The notes under the pieces: generated by a model
Database searches by the model: none
What the model was told of the DNA's origin: nothing
What the model saw: only the letters and a program-made list of their open reading frames with translations
Program-made: the position numbers and the translations under genes
Shown: in pieces, positions 61,277 to 64,000 of the stretch
Position numbering within the stretch: position 1 is the first letter of the stretch
Layout of the letters: every line of letters starts with the position of its first letter
Assembly: GCF_013415105.1 (NCBI RefSeq)
Contig: NZ_JACCDF010000002.1
Span: 124,001-188,000, forward strand
From: Vreelandella salicampi
GTDB taxonomy: Bacteria; Pseudomonadota; Gammaproteobacteria; Pseudomonadales; Halomonadaceae
Direction of reading: 5' to 3'
Length of the DNA: 64,000 nt

Positions 61277-61966
61277 ATGAAGAGCGTAACGCAAAACGTG
61301 AGAACACGCTGGTTAGCCCGAGGGCTGATGTGGTGGATGAGTGGCATGCTAGCAAGCGCGCTGCCGAGCGCTGCCTTGGCGCACCCACATGGCTGGATTG
61401 ACCTGAGCGTGGAGGTCGTCACGGATGCTGACGGCAACGCCACGGCGCTACACCAAACGTGGCGAATGGACCCTTTCTATAGTCTTGTGGTGTTGGAGGA
61501 ACTTTCACGGGGGGAGGAGGCAAACTTAGACGAAGAATTGGACCAACTCGGTCATGAAATTCGCGACAATGTAGCGGCCCAGCACTACTTTACCGAGGTG
61601 CGGCTTAACGGCGAGCGTCAGGCACTTGGCGAAGTAACCAATTACACCGCCTTGGCGCGAAATGGGCGGTTACATTTTATGTTTCGGCTGCCGTTGGCGG
61701 AACCGCAGCCGTTAGAAGAGAACGAGCTAACGTATCAAGTTTTTGACCCGACCTATTATCTGGAAGTGGTGCACGAAGCGGAAGATAATATCATCCGTGA
61801 TGACGCGCTTACGCTGCACGGTGAGCGCGAGTGCTCGTTAAGCGTCGAGCCTGCCGACCCGGACCCTGAGCTCATCATGCGTGCGACAATGTTGGATAAA
61901 GATGAATCGGGAGAGCCTGGGCTTGGGCGGCATTTTGCTGAAACGGGGGTGGTGGCGTGTCGTTAA
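61277..61966 (+). CDS. DUF1007 family periplasmic protein
   Basis: A 229-residue exported protein; the signal peptide ends near ALAHPHGWIDL. The mature N-terminal HPHGWID motif is typical of DUF1007, where the histidines probably bind metal. DUF1007 genes commonly precede NicO-type exporters, as here. The stop overlaps the start of the next gene by 10 bp. Confidence 0.88.
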   Translation: MKSVTQNVRTRWLARGLMWWMSGMLASALPSAALAHPHGWIDLSVEVVTDADGNATALHQTWRMDPFYSLVVLEELSRGEEANLDEELDQLGHEIRDNVAAQHYFTEVRLNGERQALGEVTNYTALARNGRLHFMFRLPLAEPQPLEENELTYQVFDPTYYLEVVHEAEDNIIRDDALTLHGERECSLSVEPADPDPELIMRATMLDKDESGEPGLGRHFAETGVVACR

Positions 61967-63000
61967 GCTGGCGTCAATGCATTGTGGCGGTAGGGCTGGC
62001 TGCGCTTCTGGCGGTGCTGGCCTACGCCGCGTTATCCGGTGCCTTTCAGGTGCTGAGCTATCAGCTTTTGAGCTGGCAGCGTGACTTGCACCGCGCGCTG
62101 ACACTGACGATCACCGAGCTTTCCCAAACACCCTCCGCCGCGACCTGGATGATGCTGATCGGCGTTAGCTTTGGCTATGGCGTGTTCCACGCGGCAGGCC
62201 CGGGGCACGGTAAAGCCGTATTGGCAACGTACCTTGCCTCCCACGGTGGCGCGACGCGCCGGGCGCTGGGGCTTTCGTTTGCCGCCTCGATGCTGCAAGG
62301 GGTAACCGCTATCGCGCTGGTGGTGGTGCTGGTGCACGCGCTGGGTTGGGTCACGAGACAGGCCATGGGGAGCGTCACGGTGGTGGAGCAAGCGAGCTTT
62401 TTGCTCGTGGCTCTGCTCGGTGTTTGGCTCTGTGTTCGCGCCCTCAAGCAGCTTTACGCGGCGTACCGCTTGCCGAGTGCGCAAGCGCATGATCACTCCA
62501 CTACCCATCAGTTCCATCATCACCATGAACACACGCATCAACATGACCACCACCAACACGATGCGTCATGTGGCTGCGGTAACGCCCATCATATCGCTCC
62601 GGCGAACGCCTTGGATTGGCGCACGGCGATAATGACGGTGGTTTCCATCGGCATGCGCCCGTGTAGTGGTGCGGTCTTGATGCTTGGCGCGGCGAGCCTG
62701 CTGGGGCAGTTTATGTTGGGCATAGCGGCCGTGGTGGCGATGTCGTTAGGGACGGGACTGACGGTGTCAGCATTGGCGTTGGCGACGGTCTTTGCTCGTG
62801 ATTGGGCCAAACGGCGGTTGGTAAGTCAGCGCCAACGCCAGCGCGGACACAAAATTGCCGCTTGGCTAGCGCTGACCGGAGGCGTGGTGATTGTTGCGCT
62901 GGGCGTATCGCTAAGTCTGACGGGGGCCGCGCAGCCTAGCGGCATGCCGCTGCTCAACGAGCCGGCTACGCGGCAAGAAGGTAATCCGTTAAGAGGCTAA
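61957..63000 (+). CDS. Nickel/cobalt exporter, NicO/RcnA family
   Basis: A 347-residue membrane protein with about six to seven helices. GVFHAAGPGHGKAVLATYLA is the NicO signature. A cytoplasmic or periplasmic loop is extremely His-rich (FHHHHEHTHQHDHHQHD) and followed by CGCGNAHH, both suited to Ni2+ or Co2+ binding. A second motif, SIGMRPCSGAVLML, is also conserved. The start is GTG at 61957 inside the DUF1007 end, so translation is coupled. The metal is inferred from the family. Confidence 0.93.
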   Translation: MSLSWRQCIVAVGLAALLAVLAYAALSGAFQVLSYQLLSWQRDLHRALTLTITELSQTPSAATWMMLIGVSFGYGVFHAAGPGHGKAVLATYLASHGGATRRALGLSFAASMLQGVTAIALVVVLVHALGWVTRQAMGSVTVVEQASFLLVALLGVWLCVRALKQLYAAYRLPSAQAHDHSTTHQFHHHHEHTHQHDHHQHDASCGCGNAHHIAPANALDWRTAIMTVVSIGMRPCSGAVLMLGAASLLGQFMLGIAAVVAMSLGTGLTVSALALATVFARDWAKRRLVSQRQRQRGHKIAAWLALTGGVVIVALGVSLSLTGAAQPSGMPLLNEPATRQEGNPLRG

Positions 63001-63434
63001 ACGTTGTTCTCGGGGTCTAGGTCGAGCCCTTCAATTAGCGCTAATAACCTGTCGCGCACGTCGCCTTGGTGCTCAAGGTCATACGATATCGGCTCGCCCA
63101 CGCCCCATACCGGGCCGGGCCAGGCGGCGTCGCTATGGTGGCGCACGATGATATGGATATGTAGCTGGCTGACCACGTTGCCGAGGGTGGCAATGTTCAT
63201 TTTGTCGCCCTCAAACCCCTCTTTCATGGCGTCGGCTAGCGCGCCGGCTTCTCGCCAGAGCTGCGTTTGATCATCAGCGCTAAGCTCGAACACTTCGCTT
63301 ACATTGGGTTGGCGGGGCACCAGCACCACCCAGGTAAAGCGTGTGTCGTCCATTAACAGCACCCGGCATAGCGGTAGTTCGGTCACCGGGAAGGTGCCCG
63401 CTTCCAAGCGCTCATCCAAGGCGATATCGTTCAT
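62997..63434 (-). CDS. HIT family protein
   Basis: A 145-residue histidine-triad protein; the active-site motif appears as VVSQLHIHIIVRH. These enzymes hydrolyse nucleotide phosphoramidates or dinucleoside polyphosphates. The start at 63434 (MNDIALDERLEAGTFPV) is preferred over the longer reading. Its stop overlaps the stop of the convergent NicO gene by 4 bp. Confidence 0.9.
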   Translation of the reverse strand: MNDIALDERLEAGTFPVTELPLCRVLLMDDTRFTWVVLVPRQPNVSEVFELSADDQTQLWREAGALADAMKEGFEGDKMNIATLGNVVSQLHIHIIVRHHSDAAWPGPVWGVGEPISYDLEHQGDVRDRLLALIEGLDLDPENNV

Positions 63435-63599
63435 GCTAGATTCCTTTGTTCTGGCGTGAAGCATGAGCATAGCAGCCTTAATGAGCGTAAAACTATTATT
63501 GCTGTTACGCTGAGATAACGCACGTTTTGGATAAAGTCAGCCATGAACGGCGCCGATCAATTTTTAATTGATGAAACGTGAGAAGGGAAGGAGAGAGTA

Positions 63600-63746
63600 A
63601 TGAAACGATTCAACATGAAAAAAGCCCTTGCAGGCAGCTTTATCGCGCTATTGGCCATGGGCGCACTAAGTGGTTGCAATACCATGGCCGGCATGGGGCA
63701 AGACGTGGAAGAGGGCGGCGAAGCCGTTCAGGAAGCGGCAAGCTAA
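63600..63746 (+). CDS. Entericidin-like small lipoprotein
   Basis: A 48-residue ORF: MKRFNMKKALAGSFIALLAM, lipobox LSGCN, then a short mature peptide (NTMAGMGQDVEEGGEAVQEA). This is the entericidin A/B pattern (small lipoproteins with GxGxDxxxxG-type sequence). AAGGGAAGGAGAG precedes the ATG. The role of the family is not settled; entericidins were described as a toxin/antidote-type lipoprotein pair. Confidence 0.85.
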   Translation: MKRFNMKKALAGSFIALLAMGALSGCNTMAGMGQDVEEGGEAVQEAAS

Positions 63747-63827
63747 ATTTGCCAGTCCCCGTGTCGCGAGTCGTTTTGCGCCACGGGGAGTCTTTGTAAC
63801 GGACCGTCTTAATATCAAGACGCGCGT

Positions 63828-64000
63828 TTAGCTCGATGCTTCGTGTTGCTGTTGCGTCAAAAGCTCTTCTCGCTCGGCTTGTTTGCGCAGTTTCTTGCGC
63901 AGTGCAGCCTTTTCAAAACGCAGCTTTTGCAGCGGCGTTTCTAAACTAAGCGGCGGTACGCGCGCTGGTTTTCCGTCCCCATCTACCGCGACCATGCTGA
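63828..64000 (-). CDS. Acyl-CoA thioesterase, C-terminal part (runs off the window)
   Basis: The last 57 codons are visible: SMVAVDGDGKPARVPPLSLE and then a charged helix (LQKLRFEKAALRKKLRKQAE) and stop. MVAVDxDGKPxxVPPL is the final strand of YciA-type hotdog acyl-CoA thioesterases; the long basic-acidic helix after it is typical for the group. The catalytic part is outside the window. Confidence 0.75.
   Translation of the reverse strand, partial: SMVAVDGDGKPARVPPLSLETPLQKLRFEKAALRKKLRKQAEREELLTQQQHEASS

Overview
The window looks like a chromosome segment of a GC-rich halophilic gammaproteobacterium of the Halomonas type. The evidence is a stand-alone ectoine hydroxylase gene (ectD), a TRAP transporter, NtrC/sigma-54 control of glnA and ntrBC, a split Fbp-type iron transporter, and generally GC-rich coding with Shine-Dalgarno starts. 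No rRNA, tRNA, insertion sequence or prophage was recognised.

Layout. 1-2095: zinc/manganese-type ABC uptake operon on the minus strand (small membrane protein, ATPase, permease, start of the binding protein) behind a near-consensus Zur box. 2278-14562: a complete type I-E CRISPR-Cas locus, in the order cas3, a DUF29 gene on the opposite strand, casABCDE, cas1, cas2, an AT-rich leader, and an array of 40 repeats and 39 spacers. 14563-16007: small hypothetical genes. 16008-21439: nitrogen control block (glnA, a DUF4124 gene, ntrB, ntrC) with NtrC boxes and two sigma-54 promoters. 21544-26267: diguanylate cyclase, ChaN-like protein, DUF6435, hydrolase, PAP2 phosphatase, glycosyltransferase. 26366-29952: phosphonate/phosphite-type ABC transporter. 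30192-41964: SDR enzyme, a SixA-CHAD fusion, argE, a very large LOV-containing GGDEF-EAL sensor, a GIY-YIG protein, an acetylpolyamine amidohydrolase, ectD and an FAH-family enzyme. 42021-47867: speA, thrB, polA. 47966-52004: iron transporter fbpA, fbpC and fbpB in three transcription units with Fur-like boxes. 52188-55198: TRAP transporter. 55565-64000: tmcA, pepD, dps, glycerate kinase, a NicO metal exporter, a HIT protein, an entericidin-like lipoprotein and the 3' end of an acyl-CoA thioesterase gene.

Most interesting region. Between cas3 and casA (5472-5661) there is a second, single-unit CRISPR-like element on the minus strand. Two degenerate repeats flank a spacer of exactly 32 nt. Both repeats keep a Cas6e-type stem-loop, one of them by compensatory base changes, and the upstream one keeps the intact 8-nt crRNA handle. 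The spacer partly matches two tandem 20-bp direct repeats that begin 39 bp further upstream. Each match is preceded by an AAG PAM, and the better one covers all type I-E seed positions (1-5, 7, 8). This arrangement is what a Cascade-guided regulatory RNA would need (CreR-like cas autoregulation, or a CreTA-like guard module), rather than a DNA-destroying crRNA. A 36-codon ORF lies upstream of the RNA unit on the same strand and contains the matched repeats; the DUF29 gene lies downstream.

A second pattern is the repeated presence of 12-18 bp tandem triplications at gene ends and in leaders (16043, 17961, 18790, 22749, 41994).
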